Source of the DNA: RYN-431 sp036388295 | Lineage (GTDB): Bacteria > Planctomycetota > Phycisphaerae > Tepidisphaerales > Tepidisphaeraceae | Length of the DNA stretch: 6,130 nucleotides | NCBI GenBank assembly: GCA_036388295.1 | Contig: DASVSC010000188.1 | Location: forward strand, 1-6,130 | Direction: 5' to 3' | In this document: positions 5,576 to 6,130 of the stretch, one piece after another | How the letters are laid out: each line of letters opens with the position of its first letter | Numbering within the stretch: position 1 is the stretch's first letter | Program-made: the position numbers and the translations under genes | Notes under the pieces: model-generated | The model's input: only the letters and a program-made list of their open reading frames with translations | Told to the model about the DNA's origin: nothing | The model's database searches: none

Positions 5576-6079
5576 ATGGATACGTTGACCGAACTGCTCG
5601 AAGAGGAATTGAAGGACATTTACAGCGCCGAAACCCAGCTGACCAAGTTCATGCCGCGCCTGGTGAAGAAGATCAGCTCGCCGACCCTGAAAGAGGCCTT
5701 CGAGGTTCACATCGAAGAGACGCTCAACCAGATCGAACGCCTGAACCAGGTGGCCGGCCTGCTGGAGATCAAACTCACCGGCAAGGTGTGCGCCGCCATG
5801 AAGGGCCTGATCGAAGAAGGCAAGGAACTGCTGACCGAAAAGGGTGACCCGAGCGTCCTCGACGCCGCCCTGATCGGCGCGGCCCAACGCATCGAACATT
5901 ACGAAATCGCCGCCTACGGCACCGTCGCCACCATTGCCAAACAACTGGGGCTGAAGGAAGTGTCTACCATCCTCGGCCAGACGCTTGCCGAGGAAAAGAA
6001 GACCGACGTGCTGCTGAGCAAGATCAGCGTCAGCGAAGTGCTGAAAAACGCGCCGGCGGAAGAGGAAGAAGAAGAATAA
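5576..6079 (+). CDS. DUF892 (YciE/YciF-like) ferritin-like protein
   Basis: The 167-residue protein belongs to the DUF892 family (Pfam name; E. coli YciE and YciF), four-helix ferritin-like bundles linked to stress responses whose biochemical role is unsettled. Family hallmarks are visible in order: LLEEELKDIYSAETQLTKFMPRL (8-29); SSPTLKEAFEVHIEETLNQIERL (34-56), with His45 and Glu47/Glu48 as candidate metal ligands; VCAAMKGLIEEGKEL (71-85); DAALIGAAQRIEHYEIAAYG (96-115), with Glu107-His108 and Glu110; and the last helix with LAEEKKTD (137-144). The length is normal for the family. The C-terminus ends in six consecutive Glu residues, an acidic tail that looks lineage-specific. It is the only plus-strand gene, diverging from galU. 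Regulation is not readable: I see no clean promoter, only a strong ribosome site. Confidence 0.9.
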   Translation: MDTLTELLEEELKDIYSAETQLTKFMPRLVKKISSPTLKEAFEVHIEETLNQIERLNQVAGLLEIKLTGKVCAAMKGLIEEGKELLTEKGDPSVLDAALIGAAQRIEHYEIAAYGTVATIAKQLGLKEVSTILGQTLAEEKKTDVLLSKISVSEVLKNAPAEEEEEE

Positions 6080-6114
6080 TCGCGCATACGGATTTGTTAG
6101 ACGACCGAAGCGGC

Positions 6115-6130
6115 CGCGACAGTTGTCGCG
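6115..6130 (+). terminator. Hairpin after the DUF892 gene, possible terminator cut by window edge
   Basis: CGCGAC at 6115-6120 and GTCGCG at 6125-6130 form a perfect six-base GC-rich stem around the loop AGTT, 35 bases after the stop codon. The stem may continue outwards (left flank GCGGC) beyond the window. Whether a T-run follows cannot be seen. Confidence 0.4.

Overview
The window is GC-rich bacterial DNA carrying seven complete genes and one gene cut by the left edge. All but the last gene lie on the minus strand. No 16S, tRNA or other taxonomic marker is visible. Two short lipoproteins of a style common in Planctomycetota (the smaller has a 'RQDAALKDPF...' stretch and an aromatic C-terminus ending WNRFWNP), together with the planctomycete-like flavour of the other proteins, make a planctomycete (perhaps Phycisphaerae-like) host my best guess. 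This is inference from memory and is not proven.

Layout, in minus-strand transcription order from right to left: a GalU-like sugar-1-phosphate nucleotidyltransferase (5369-4407); a MntA-HepT (MNT/HEPN) toxin-antitoxin pair (4359-4051 and 4061-3777, overlapping by 11 bases); guaB, IMP dehydrogenase (3640-2114); a non-coding stretch of about 230 bases holding a large imperfect inverted repeat; then a probable operon of a 79-residue lipoprotein (1882-1643), a 131-residue lipoprotein (1606-1211) and a PfkB-family sugar/nucleoside kinase (1063 to beyond base 1). On the plus strand, diverging from the GalU-like gene, is a DUF892 (YciE/YciF-like) ferritin-like protein (5576-6079), followed by a hairpin cut by the right edge.

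Most genes are housekeeping or envelope genes without a shared pathway: guaB makes XMP for GTP synthesis, the GalU-like enzyme makes an activated sugar for polysaccharide, and the lipoproteins belong to the envelope. The accessory element is the toxin-antitoxin pair inserted between galU and guaB. Its toxin reading frame stops right after the catalytic RX4HXY motif. A typical HepT C-terminal helix is encoded immediately downstream in another frame, so a single missing base (frameshift) is likely. Other points worth attention are a well-spaced guaB promoter whose predicted start coincides with the ATG (leaderless mRNA), and the CGCAGAG-rich inverted repeat downstream of guaB. I found no CRISPR array, insertion sequence or RNA gene, and no convincing wholly new system.
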